DNA of 64,000 nucleotides from Marinobacter sediminum (lineage in GTDB: Bacteria; Pseudomonadota; Gammaproteobacteria; Pseudomonadales; Oleiphilaceae). The stretch spans positions 1,302,001-1,366,000 of the forward strand of contig NZ_JAGTWY010000001.1 in assembly GCF_023657445.1 (NCBI RefSeq), in the 5' to 3' direction. The position numbers were made by a program, and so were the translations under genes. Positions 1 through 8,119 of this stretch are shown here, one piece after another. Under the pieces are notes generated by a model that was not told the origin of the DNA, made no database searches, and was given only the letters and a program-made list of their open reading frames with translations. Position 1 is the first letter of the stretch; each line of letters begins with the position of its first letter.

Positions 1-21
1 TCGCGAGCGACAGCTAACTGG

Positions 22-1485
22 ATGGGCAAACTTGCCTCCAGGCTACTGGTGTTCATTGCCTTAACCGGTTTCGTGGTTTGCGCACAGGCCGCGCCGGAGG
101 CCGAGCAGAAACCCGAAGCAGTCGCCGAGCGGGCATACCTTTACGGACTCCAGCAGGCTATCTTTTATGGCCAGCGTTGGATTTATACCCAGAACGACGC
201 CGAGACGAATGACATCTATTCGGGGCTGAACCGGTTCTTCTGGGTGCGCAAGCAGATCACCCCGGATTTTCCCGTCGTGACGCCGAATGCGACAACGCTC
301 TATGGCTCGGGCTTTCTGGACCTGCGCGACGGTCCCGTTGTGATCGAAGTGCCCGAAATCACCGACCGCTATTTCAGCGTCCAGATTATGGACCCATACG
401 GCATTTTCCGAATCATCGTCGGCTCGCCCTTCAACGGCACCAAGGCGCGGAAGTACATCCTGGTTCCGCCGGGATTTGAGGGCAATGTTCCGGCGGATTT
501 CCCGACCACGGACATTATGCAATGGCCGTCGAAAACCGCTTACGGTGTGGTCCGCATGGCGGTCAAGACCGGATCAGATTCGGAGATAGCAACGATCAAT
601 GCCTATCAGGACCAGGTCACGGTTACGCCCCTGGCCGATTGGCTGTCCAATGGCAATAAGGGGATCGCCCAGGCAGATCGGGATATCGTTCCCGGCGATT
701 TTGTTGTTCCCGCCGGACTGCCGGATTATTCGGTAGGTCAGGTCGACAAACAGACGGCCGAGCAATTCTTTACCTTGCTCAACGTTATCCTTAACGATGC
801 GACCATGCCGGTGCTGGAGGATTCGCTGCTTGAGTCGCAGATGCTTGCGCAACTCAGGTCGATCGGTATCGGCAAAGGCCTGACATTCGACTGGGAGAAG
901 ATGACAGCCGATCAGCAAGCCGCGCTGGAGGCCGGGTTCAAGGCGGGTTTCGAAAATGTCCGAAAAACGTTGAAGTCGAACCTCATTAACATGAACGGCT
1001 GGGGTATCGTGCGCAATGACGGCGGATTCGAGACCAAGTGGATGGACCGGGCCGTGATTGCCGATGCGGCCTGGGCGGCACCGGACAAGAACATTTCGCA
1101 CGGCGGCGCGTTCCTCTTCACCGACGCCGATGGCAAGCCGCTGTCTGGTGCCAACAAGTATACGATGACCTTCGACATGAACGATTTGCCGCCAGTGACC
1201 CAGTTCTGGTCAATTCCGATCTATGACGCCAACGGTTATTTCGTCGCAAACGAGATCAACCGCTATACGGTGAACAGCTTCATGCTGGACGCAGGCGATT
1301 TGGTGGTCAAGGACGGCAAGCTGGTGATCTATGTGCAGAACGCGAAACCGACGGATCCAGACCAGGCCAAGAACTGGCTGCCGGCACCGAAGGAAGGGTT
1401 CAGGTTCACATCGCGGTACTACGGGCCCTATGCCCCGCTGACGAATGGCACGTACAACATGCCCAAGGTCGTCCGGGTGAAATGA
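22..1485 (+). CDS. DUF1254/DUF1214 domain exported protein
   Basis: Exported protein of 487 residues. An N-terminal signal peptide ends near residue 23 (AQA, then APEAEQ). The body fits the DUF1254 (N-terminal half) plus DUF1214 (C-terminal half) architecture: an early AYLYG motif, TPNATTLYGSGFLDLRDGP, then the late FWSIPIYDANGYF and the C-terminal RYYGPYAPL. These proteins are periplasmic or surface-located and their biochemical role is not established. The next gene, 69 bp downstream on the same strand, is a second member of the family, so the two probably form a tandem transcription unit. The ATG at 22 precedes a proper signal peptide, and too little sequence lies upstream to see a promoter. 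Family assignment is firm; function is unknown. Confidence 0.85.
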   Translation: MGKLASRLLVFIALTGFVVCAQAAPEAEQKPEAVAERAYLYGLQQAIFYGQRWIYTQNDAETNDIYSGLNRFFWVRKQITPDFPVVTPNATTLYGSGFLDLRDGPVVIEVPEITDRYFSVQIMDPYGIFRIIVGSPFNGTKARKYILVPPGFEGNVPADFPTTDIMQWPSKTAYGVVRMAVKTGSDSEIATINAYQDQVTVTPLADWLSNGNKGIAQADRDIVPGDFVVPAGLPDYSVGQVDKQTAEQFFTLLNVILNDATMPVLEDSLLESQMLAQLRSIGIGKGLTFDWEKMTADQQAALEAGFKAGFENVRKTLKSNLINMNGWGIVRNDGGFETKWMDRAVIADAAWAAPDKNISHGGAFLFTDADGKPLSGANKYTMTFDMNDLPPVTQFWSIPIYDANGYFVANEINRYTVNSFMLDAGDLVVKDGKLVIYVQNAKPTDPDQAKNWLPAPKEGFRFTSRYYGPYAPLTNGTYNMPKVVRVK

Positions 1486-1554
1486 GCGCGTAACAAACCA
1501 AGGGGGTAGCCGCCCGTTGGGCGGCTGATGCTTACAAGGGAATGAGGAAGAGCA

Positions 1555-3069
1555 ATGAAAATTAAATTGACTACGATGGCATTAGCCACTTCACTGGCAC
1601 TCACCACTGGCCCTGCACAGGCAGACAGTGCGAGGGAGGCTGCGAAAACCGAGGCAGCGTCGATACCGGACAAGGTGCAAACGGTTGCCGGTGAACTGGA
1701 GTTTTTCGATGGCGTGCCGATCGGAGGCACCAATGACCAGGTATACGATTATCTGGACCGCGCGCGGGCTCTTGGTGTCTATCTGGATAACATCGGTGCT
1801 GTGTCGATCTACGCAGTTCTGCTCGGGATGGCACAGCAAGGGGCGGACGCTCCCAACAAAATCGCCCTCTGGGAACAGTTGATGGACTCGCGCACGCCGG
1901 TCATCACGTCAAATACATCGACCATGTATGCCTACGCGCCCACAGACCTGGCGAACGATGGGCCGACCGTCATTGAAGTGCCACCCGGCATGCTTGGCTT
2001 TCTCAATGATGCCTGGCAGCGTTTTGTCGGAGATATCGGTGCTACCGGGCCCGACAAAGGCAAGGGTGGCAAGTACCTTGTGTTGCCTCCGGGCTATGAA
2101 GGCGAGATACCGGACGGCTACTACCTGCTCAAACCGTCAACCAACAAGAATTTCCTGTTCCTTCGTGGTTCGATCAAGGATGGCCTCAAGGCCGCAGCTG
2201 ACAACTTCAAGGCGGGGCTACGCATCTATCCCTTAAAGGATAAGAGCAATCCGGAACCCACCCAGTTCGTCAATATGTCCGGAAAATCGTTCAGCACCAT
2301 CTATCCAAGTACCCTGGAGTACTTTGAAATATTGCACACCATCGTCCAGGCAGAGCCGATCGACGCAGTCGGGCCCGAGGTACGCGGTAACATGGCCGCC
2401 ATCGGTATCGTCAAAGGCAAGCCGTTCAATCCCGACGACCGAATGAAAGGACTTCTCAGCGAAGCAGCCACACTGGGTAACGCCGCAGGGCGATCCATTA
2501 CCTACGATCCGCGGATTGATGGCGTGTACATCTACCCAGGAACGGACAGCAACTGGGTCATGGCATATGCCAACAAGAATACGTCTTTTCAGGCAGACGG
2601 CGTGATGAATCTAGATGCGCGGGTTCTGTTCTACTACAACGCGGGCGGCGTAACGCCGGCGATGGCGGCGACCCGGGCTGGGATGGGCTCCGACTACGCG
2701 CTTGCCATGCTGGACAGTGATGATAACCCGTTCTATGGAGACAAGACCTACCGGCTGCATTTGCCGCCCAATGTGCCGGTAAACAACTTCTGGGCAGTCA
2801 CACTCTATGATACCCAGACGCGTACCCAGCTGCAGACAGGCCAGCTGTTCCCGACGGTTGGCAGTCAGAGCGAGGGTATCAAGCAGAATTCAGATGGATC
2901 CTACGACCTCTATTTCGCGCCGCAGGCACCTGAGGGAAATGAAGGCAATTGGCTGCAAACGGTTCCGGGAAAAAGCTGGTTTGCAATTTTGCGAATGTAC
3001 GGACCCATGGAGCCATGGATCAACCAAACCTGGAGACCCGGCGATATTGAGCTGGTAAAGAAAATGTAG
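1555..3069 (+). CDS. DUF1254/DUF1214 domain exported protein (second copy)
   Basis: Protein of 504 residues with a signal peptide ending near residue 23 (AQA, then DSAREA). A purine-rich ribosome-binding site (GAGGAAGAG) lies just before the ATG. It has the two-domain DUF1254-DUF1214 layout of the preceding gene: SNTSTMYAYAPTDL matches the TPNATTLYG region, and NFWAVTLYDTQTR matches the FWSIPIYDANG region. The paralogues are clearly divergent, so this is not a recent duplication. Likely periplasmic or outer-membrane associated; no enzymatic activity can be assigned. Downstream lies a roughly 700 bp stretch of gene debris. Confidence 0.85.
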   Translation: MKIKLTTMALATSLALTTGPAQADSAREAAKTEAASIPDKVQTVAGELEFFDGVPIGGTNDQVYDYLDRARALGVYLDNIGAVSIYAVLLGMAQQGADAPNKIALWEQLMDSRTPVITSNTSTMYAYAPTDLANDGPTVIEVPPGMLGFLNDAWQRFVGDIGATGPDKGKGGKYLVLPPGYEGEIPDGYYLLKPSTNKNFLFLRGSIKDGLKAAADNFKAGLRIYPLKDKSNPEPTQFVNMSGKSFSTIYPSTLEYFEILHTIVQAEPIDAVGPEVRGNMAAIGIVKGKPFNPDDRMKGLLSEAATLGNAAGRSITYDPRIDGVYIYPGTDSNWVMAYANKNTSFQADGVMNLDARVLFYYNAGGVTPAMAATRAGMGSDYALAMLDSDDNPFYGDKTYRLHLPPNVPVNNFWAVTLYDTQTRTQLQTGQLFPTVGSQSEGIKQNSDGSYDLYFAPQAPEGNEGNWLQTVPGKSWFAILRMYGPMEPWINQTWRPGDIELVKKM

Positions 3070-3149
3070 TCTTGCAACAACAACTTTTAGGGCCTTCGCT
3101 GCCCTTCCCAACTCAGCCAAGTTTCCCCGGGCTGAGTTGGGGTCAATCT

Positions 3150-3372
3150 CCACTCCCGACAGCCTCAAGACCCAGATTGGTACGTTGGAATTCATTGACG
3201 CTGGTTCGACCACTATCAGGATCAGAAATTGGTCACCACTCAGCCTTATTGGATGAGTATCACTTAATCTCAGACTGCCGCAGATCAACTCGGCCACCCG
3301 TTGCAGACAAATGCCTCTTTGCGAGTGTTCCAGAGCTTCGTCATAGGCTTTGAACCGATCGATATCAATCAT
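3150..3372 (-). pseudogene. GGDEF (diguanylate cyclase) domain remnant
   Basis: Read on the minus strand from 3372, the frame gives MIDIDRFKAYDEALEH, then CLQRVAELICGSL, then HPIRLSGDQFLILI. This tracks the core of GGDEF domains (D-x-D-x-F-K-x-x-N, followed by C-L-x-x-V-A and R-x-G-G-E-E-F). The catalytic GGDEF signature is reduced to LSGDQF. No preceding domain or start context exists, and the frame soon loses similarity. It is the fossil of a cyclic-di-GMP synthase and cannot be active. Its 5' side abuts the CsbD relic. Confidence 0.6.
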
Positions 3373-3420
3373 CAGTCGAGTGGTTTACCAGGAGCTTCCT
3401 CGATGAGCAAAACCGGCCAG

Positions 3421-3540
3421 GCACGCGTGCTCACTAGCTATACTACTTCGGGAAATGACGACGTCGTGCAGCTTGCCCCACTGCTCTTTCACTTTACCTT
3501 TGAGTTCTTTCTAGTTGCCTTCAATGGTGTCCTTGTTCAT
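3421..3540 (-). pseudogene. csbD-like stress protein relic with premature amber stop
   Basis: On the minus strand, an AAGGAG ribosome-binding site sits about 7 bases before an ATG at 3540. The frame then reads MNKDTIEGN, an amber codon (3511-3513), and KELKGKVKEQWGKL. That is the start of a CsbD-family protein, where a tryptophan normally follows EGN, so a TGG-to-TAG change explains the stop. After GKL the usual acidic continuation is lost, so the 3' half is deleted or scrambled. CsbD proteins are small stress-induced proteins of poorly known function. The relic is too short to show in ordinary gene calling. Confidence 0.7.
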
Positions 3541-3651
3541 TTTTAGCTCCTTCGGCCCTTCGGCCAGATAACGGGTTCATCGAACGGCGGCACGCGTCAA
3601 AACAAACCGTTCGCCGCCGTCGCATCATCGTCAGTTGAAGCGGGGCCGCTG

Positions 3652-3699
3652 TCTGTGCGTTAACAAACACAGGCTTGTGCAGGTGGGTTAACGCACAGA
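3652..3699. repeat. Perfect 13-bp inverted repeat upstream of the antiporter gene
   Basis: TCTGTGCGTTAAC (3652-3664) and GTTAACGCACAGA (3687-3699) are exact reverse complements separated by 22 bases. The dyad lies 75 bp before the antiporter start. It could be a hairpin in the leader, an operator, or the scar of a small mobile sequence. No T-run follows, so it is not a standard intrinsic terminator. The remaining sequence between 3541 and 3774 shows no gene. Confidence 0.5.
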
Positions 3700-3774
3700 G
3701 GCCGTTCTGCTTTTTGGATAAATTGAACGCCAGGAAAAGGCTTTAGAAATGTTTATGAATTTGAGGAAACAACG

Positions 3775-5064
3775 TTGACCAACGCCATCTGGTTTGTCGT
3801 GATCGGAACCCTGCTGATCCTGATGGGGGTTCGCTCACCGGTGCTTCAGCGTCTGAATCTGACCCCGTCCATGGTTTATTTGAGCGTCGGCGTACTTCTG
3901 GGCCCGTCGATTCTCGGTGTGTTTCATTTTAACCCGCTGCAACAGGCGCATTTGCTGGAAGTACTTGCCGAGCTTGCGGTGTTGGTGTCGTTGTTTATTG
4001 CTGGTACCAAAATGCCCGTGCCCTTCAGATGGAAAGCATGGCGCGTGCCGTTGCGCCTGGCATTTATCTCCATGACGATCAGCGTCGCGCTGACGGCAGC
4101 CTTCGGTTATTACCTGCTTGGCCTGCCCCTGGGAGCAGCGATTCTGTTGGGGGGCATACTGGCGCCCACCGACCCGGTGCTGGCAACGGATGTTCAGGTC
4201 CGGCACATGGGCGATACCGATCCCCTGCGGTTTACCCTTACCAGTGAAGCTGGCATGAACGATGGCAGCGCCTTTCCGTTCGTCATGCTGGGGCTGTTGT
4301 TGCTCGGTGCCCCGGCCAGTGACGAATTGCTTGGAGGCTGGGTTCTCAAGGACGTTGTATGGTCAACGACCTCGGCCATTGTCGTCGGGCTTGTGACCGG
4401 GCAGCTGTTGGCCCAGCTTGTGCGGGGGCAGCGCTCATCCGAAGAACAGGGCCCGTTGCTGGATGATTTCCTGGGCCTGGGCCTGATCGGTCTGACCTAT
4501 GGCGTGTGCCTGCTGATTGATGCCTGGGGATTTCTGGGTGTGTTTGTTACTGCCATTTCGCTGCGGCAATCCGAAATGACGCTGGCCAAAACCGAAAACT
4601 TGGACCAGCACCCTGATGCCGCTGCAGAATCTTACGATAAGCCCAGCGAAGCCGCTCTGCAGCCCCCTAGCCAGGTATCGAAAGGCTCTTTGATCTTCAA
4701 AGAGCCCCTTGAACGCTTGTCCGAACTGGTATTGGTGGTGTTGCTGGGTGGCATGTTGTTTACCGATTCCTGGAGCCTCCGGGCCGTTGGCCTCGGGTTA
4801 TTCCTGTTTGTGGTTGTTCGCCCGGTCAGCGTATTTCTTGGTTTGCTTGGCTCGGGTGCATCTTGGCGGCTGCAGATGCTGGTGGGCTGGTTCGGGGTAC
4901 GGGGAATTGGTTCTCTTTACTATCTGATGTTCGCCGTTGTCTTTGGCCTGCCGGAAGAGCTGGCCGTGGAGCTTATTCACATCACCTTGGTGGTGGTCGT
5001 GCTTTCCATCATCATTCACGGGCTGACCGTGAAACCAATGATGACCCGATGGTGGGGCCCGTGA
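3775..5064 (+). CDS. Cation:proton antiporter (CPA1 / NhaP-type)
   Basis: Integral membrane protein of 429 residues with about 11-12 hydrophobic segments, predicted to exchange Na+ or K+ for H+ across the inner membrane. The family's ion-site signatures are visible: PTDPVLATDVQ (TM5 region) and SEAGMNDGSAFPF (the ND-type motif). A hydrophilic insert of about 50 residues, rich in Gln, Glu and Pro, lies before the last helices. The start is TTG at 3775, preceded by GAGGAA about 6 bases upstream; no ATG gives a better-placed start. It stands alone between eroded genes and is preceded by a 13-bp inverted repeat. Ion specificity cannot be read from sequence. Confidence 0.85.
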   Translation: MTNAIWFVVIGTLLILMGVRSPVLQRLNLTPSMVYLSVGVLLGPSILGVFHFNPLQQAHLLEVLAELAVLVSLFIAGTKMPVPFRWKAWRVPLRLAFISMTISVALTAAFGYYLLGLPLGAAILLGGILAPTDPVLATDVQVRHMGDTDPLRFTLTSEAGMNDGSAFPFVMLGLLLLGAPASDELLGGWVLKDVVWSTTSAIVVGLVTGQLLAQLVRGQRSSEEQGPLLDDFLGLGLIGLTYGVCLLIDAWGFLGVFVTAISLRQSEMTLAKTENLDQHPDAAAESYDKPSEAALQPPSQVSKGSLIFKEPLERLSELVLVVLLGGMLFTDSWSLRAVGLGLFLFVVVRPVSVFLGLLGSGASWRLQMLVGWFGVRGIGSLYYLMFAVVFGLPEELAVELIHITLVVVVLSIIIHGLTVKPMMTRWWGP

Positions 5065-5253
5065 AGTTCTTTCGATGCTTGTGTGTGCTTACGAACAGAC
5101 AGATAGGTGGTCCAGCCCTGATTCTGGGAAGGTGGGCTCGCACCGAATGGACGTAACATTATTTACCGCGATTCGCTGCGCCACGGTCCGCGTCAGATCC
5201 TCATTGGCGCATTATGGAAATGCAATCTGAACAATGTGAGCAAGGAGCTTGTC

Positions 5254-5801
5254 ATGATCAGAATCAAGATGCGGCGATCACTTTCTGTCTTCTAGGTGCC
5301 CTGCCTCTGGCAGTATCCGCACAATCCGCTGAGTTTGGACCGAGCGAAGGCGACCGTGAATTCTCCCTCTCCGGAACCGGCAGTAACGACCAGAAGTTCA
5401 ACAGCGGTAGCTTCGGCGTGAGCGGTGATCTGGGCTGGTATCTGAAAGACAATGTCGTGGCCGGTGTCCGCCAGAGTGTGAATTTCGCCGATATCGAGGG
5501 CGAAGGTGTCACGGACGATTTCTGGAACGGCTCAACCCGTGGATACCTCGATTATCAATTCCTCAACGACCGCCCACGGCCATTTGTCGGTGCTAGCCTT
5601 GGCGGTATTTATGGCGACGGGGTCAAGGACAGCGCGTTTGCCGGCCTGGAAGGAGGATTAAAGTACTACGTGCAGACCAAGACCTATTTCCTGGCCCGCG
5701 CCGAGTATCAGTTCCTGTTCAGCGACTCCAGTGATGCCACCGATGCCTTCCAGGATGATGGCATCTGGGCCTATACCGTGGGTCTGGGTTATAACTTCTG
5801 A
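5254..5801 (+). CDS. Outer-membrane beta-barrel protein, signal peptide broken by an apparent frameshift
   Basis: The mature part (from about 5310) is a small barrel: alternating aromatic/glycine strands such as DLGWYLKDNVVAGVRQ and a C-terminal YTVGLGYNF ending in phenylalanine, the outer-membrane assembly signal. AAGGAG precedes an ATG at 5254 that encodes MIRIKMRRSLSVF, a good signal-peptide beginning, but that frame stops at 5293. The hydrophobic and cleavage part (LGALPLAVSAQSA) continues in the frame one base back. A single-base deletion near 5281-5294, or a sequencing error, would explain this. An alternative in-frame start at 5214 gives a hydrophilic, non-secretory N-terminus. Probable function: unspecific outer-membrane protein, OmpW/opacity-like size. 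Confidence 0.6.
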
Positions 5802-5839
5802 ACCTGGTTAAAGTGCTGATTCGGTAAGCCTGGAGTCGG

Positions 5840-5894
5840 TGCCGGTGCCCGGTCCGACTCCGGTGATCAGGGCGAGGGGTTTGTCGTCATTCAT
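5840..5894 (-). pseudogene. Short-chain dehydrogenase N-terminal stub
   Basis: A GAGGAGGGG ribosome-binding site precedes an ATG at 5894 on the minus strand. The frame reads MNDDKPLALITGVGPGTG, the first beta-strand and glycine-rich cofactor loop (TGxxxGxG) of an SDR oxidoreductase. Similarity ends immediately after the loop, so more than 90 percent of the gene is gone. The ATG overlaps the stop of the next relic in ATGA fashion, as in an intact operon. Confidence 0.55.
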
Positions 5895-5965
5895 GCTGTC
5901 CCCTCCTCTCGCGCCAGTTCTTCGCGCACAAAATCCAGCCGGTCGTTGCCGAAGAACATGGCGTC
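5891..5965 (-). pseudogene. HCCA-isomerase-like (DsbA family) C-terminal stub
   Basis: Upstream of the SDR stub on the minus strand, the frame ending at 5891 reads DAMFFGNDRLDFVREEL and about eight more residues. This is the typical C-terminal end of 2-hydroxychromene-2-carboxylate isomerase/GST-kappa-like proteins, which commonly carry F(F/W)G-x-DRLDFV near their end. Only about 24 residues remain, cut off just beyond the hydrolase stop at 5970. With the SDR stub it marks the two ends of a deleted operon. Confidence 0.5.
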
Positions 5966-5969
5966 CGAT

Positions 5970-6890
5970 TTATTTAAGAAAAGCGCTGATATAGCTGACC
6001 GAAAGTTCCGGGTACTGAAAATGGGGGGCATGGCCAGCATCCGGCATGGAGATCAATTGCAGCGTTGGCGCGTTCCCAATGATCGGGTACCAGTTATCCA
6101 CAGAAAACGAGATGTCATGGTCGCCCGATATGGCGAGCATAGGGACGTCCGTTGAAGCGAACTTGCTTCGGAAATCCAGCTCGTCAACGACCATACCCTT
6201 CAATCCGGCCACATAGCGTTGTAACAGTTCCTGTGCCTTGGGCACCTTTGTCTGGTCCACGTCAGGCCATGTTCGTTCCATGGACGATTTAGCGGCCCGT
6301 TTGCTTGTCACCGAGTCAGGTTCAAAGAACAGCAATGTGTAGTCGTTCAGGTTGTACTCAGGTTTGAAGGCCGTCTGCACAAAAATCGGCTCGAAAGGCA
6401 CCGCATTCTTACCGGGCGGATTGGTGCCAATCAGAACCGCTTTGCCGACCCGCTCCGGATATAGAAAGGCAACGTACTGGGCGATCAGCCCCCCATAGGA
6501 CCAACCCAATACATCGTATTTTTCCAGTTGCAGATGCTCTGCCAGTTTCGCAACTTCTGCGGCCACTTCTTTAGCATCTGTGGGCAACGTACCTTCGGAA
6601 TAGCCAATACCCGGGTAATCCAGCGTAATCACCGTGTGCGACTGCGCCAGCAGTTCCAGGAACAGAGGGTCCCAGGTGTCGAGGGTGCCCCTGAAACGGT
6701 TGATCAAAACAATGGGCGATCCTTTACCCATCGTTCGATAGGCAATTTTTCGATCCCCGATAGTGGCATATTGCGTCTCGGAGGCTGCGATTGATGGGCT
6801 TACAGGGTTCGTATTGGCTACCGAACTACAGGCCGCACTCATGACAGCGGCGCCAACCACTAGAATCAGGGCTTGCAGGGTGTTGCTCAT
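5970..6890 (-). CDS. Alpha/beta hydrolase, probable lipoprotein
   Basis: Protein of 306 residues. It has an N-terminal hydrophobic stretch followed by SAAC (Cys21), a plausible though weak lipobox, so it is probably exported and lipid-anchored. The alpha/beta-hydrolase fold shows the nucleophile elbow GWSYGG (Ser131), an acid in SGDHD and a late histidine in DAGHAPHF. The substrate is unknown; family members cleave esters, epoxides or carbon-carbon bonds. It is divergently transcribed from a TetR-family regulator, with a perfect operator-like dyad between them, so it is likely repressed by that protein. The hydrolase and the regulator sit between gene stubs at both ends, as if brought in together. 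Confidence 0.8.
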   Translation of the reverse strand: MSNTLQALILVVGAAVMSAACSSVANTNPVSPSIAASETQYATIGDRKIAYRTMGKGSPIVLINRFRGTLDTWDPLFLELLAQSHTVITLDYPGIGYSEGTLPTDAKEVAAEVAKLAEHLQLEKYDVLGWSYGGLIAQYVAFLYPERVGKAVLIGTNPPGKNAVPFEPIFVQTAFKPEYNLNDYTLLFFEPDSVTSKRAAKSSMERTWPDVDQTKVPKAQELLQRYVAGLKGMVVDELDFRSKFASTDVPMLAISGDHDISFSVDNWYPIIGNAPTLQLISMPDAGHAPHFQYPELSVSYISAFLK

Positions 6891-6950
6891 GGTCTTCTCC
6901 TTCGCATGACGGGGATCAATGAAGTCGCCCGCTGTGAACGTTCGACCTAA

Positions 6951-6970
6951 TAGATGATAGTCATCATCTA
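6951..6970. promoter_or_regulatory. TetR-type operator (perfect 8-bp arms)
   Basis: TAGATGAT-AGTC-ATCATCTA is a perfect 8-bp inverted repeat with a 4-bp spacer. It lies 60 bp before the hydrolase start and 67 bp before the regulator start. The size and placement fit a TetR-family dimer site controlling both divergent genes. The dyad also rules out the far-upstream ATG at 6954 as the regulator start. Confidence 0.75.
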
Positions 6971-7037
6971 TTTGTTTAAATTATGCCCATCATTTAAAAT
7001 GCGTGTCAACGAGTTTAATCGCGATTGGGTCCAAGTC

Positions 7038-7595
7038 ATGAGAGTGAGTCGAGAGCAGGCGGAAAAAAATCGACAGGCGGTTCTGGAAACCGCCGCGCAA
7101 CTGTTTCGTCAGCGCGGTGTTGATGGCGTCGGTGTTGCCGACCTGATGAAAGCGGCCGGCTTAACCCACGGCGGGTTCTATGGTCAATTCAAATCCAAGG
7201 AAGATCTGGTCACACAGGCTACAACCCAGGCATTGCAGGAGAATGAGGACAACCGGCAGCGGGCCCTTAAAAGTACGGATAATCCCTGGGAGGCCATAAA
7301 GCAAAGTTATCTCTCGCCGCTGCATCGTCGGCATCCGGAAGCTGGCTGCGCCTTTACCACCCTGGCAGTGGAAGGACCCCGACGCGGCGAACCGTTGCAA
7401 TCGGTGCTGACCAGCGGACTGGAGCACTTTCTTAGCGATCTGGAACCCATTGTGCCCCGCAAACGCGGCAAAACGCGGAGGGAACAATCCATTACGGCGC
7501 TTTCCGCCATGGTGGGAGCGATGGTTCTGGCGCGTGCCGTGGATGATGAAGCCCTGGCGACGGAGATTCTGGACACCGTCAAAGACAGCCTCTAG
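7038..7595 (+). CDS. TetR/AcrR family transcriptional regulator
   Basis: Protein of 185 residues when started at ATG 7038 (MRVSREQAEKNRQAV). The N-terminal helix-turn-helix is clear: AAQLFRQRGVDGVGVADLMKAAGLTHGGFYGQFKSKEDL. The C-terminal part is a ligand-binding helical domain with CAFTTLAVEGPR in the centre. The start at 7038 is preferred because the longer frame would run through the operator at 6951-6970. It probably represses itself and the divergent hydrolase. The inducer is unknown. Confidence 0.88.
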   Translation: MRVSREQAEKNRQAVLETAAQLFRQRGVDGVGVADLMKAAGLTHGGFYGQFKSKEDLVTQATTQALQENEDNRQRALKSTDNPWEAIKQSYLSPLHRRHPEAGCAFTTLAVEGPRRGEPLQSVLTSGLEHFLSDLEPIVPRKRGKTRREQSITALSAMVGAMVLARAVDDEALATEILDTVKDSL

Positions 7596-7753
7596 TCACT
7601 CGTCCGAGAGAGTTCGATTGCTCTCTTGCGGCTTATTTAGTGCGGTCGGCCACTGTGGCGATAATGCTGCTTGCGTGTTGCGGGCTCGACGGACGTAATT
7701 GTCTAGATCGTCGAGGGTTCTCTTAAAGCTTAGCAGCACAGGCATTGAGCCAG

Positions 7754-7975
7754 CTATCGCTCAATCATTTCAACAATCTCGTGAGACGTCTGCGCCATCG
7801 GCTCAAAATGCGCGTGCTCCCCGGTGGTGAGCAGGGATACATGGCGCACCTGATAGATGGCATAGGCAGCCAGCAAACCCAGAACAACCGCCATGTAGAA
7901 CGGCATTCCCTGAATACCCACCAGATTCATGATCGCACCCACCAGCAGAGGTGCCAGGGCAGCGCCAGCGCGGTA
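7754..7975 (-). pseudogene. MFS transporter C-terminal remnant
   Basis: The minus-strand frame from about 7975 reads YRAGAALAPLLVGAIMNLVG and then FYMAVVLGLLAAYAIYQVRHV. These are two transmembrane helices plus a tail resembling the last helices of YcaD-like major facilitator transporters. Upstream of it (7976-8080) the frame continues without recognisable similarity and has no start context. The 7596-7753 stretch holds no gene I can see. This is the surviving end of a transporter and should be non-functional. Confidence 0.55.
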
Positions 7976-8119
7976 ACTCCGCGGAAGTGTCCCTACCGTG
8001 GAATGGGAAAAGTCCGACAGCGTGTAGCGCCTCAGCCATTCCTGAAATAAGAACGTATGAACTAGACTCAGGATATGCAATGTGACCTTCTATCCCCCAC
8101 AACATAGCGAGGACAAACA

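Noticed and set aside
3652..3699. Integron attC site
   Set aside because: The arms are perfect complements, but CGTTAAC and GTTAACG do not match the RYYYAAC/GTTRRRY consensus, and no cassette structure is seen.
6954..7037. Long N-terminus of the TetR regulator (start at 6954)
   Set aside because: It would translate the operator dyad and add 28 residues ahead of the normal TetR start.
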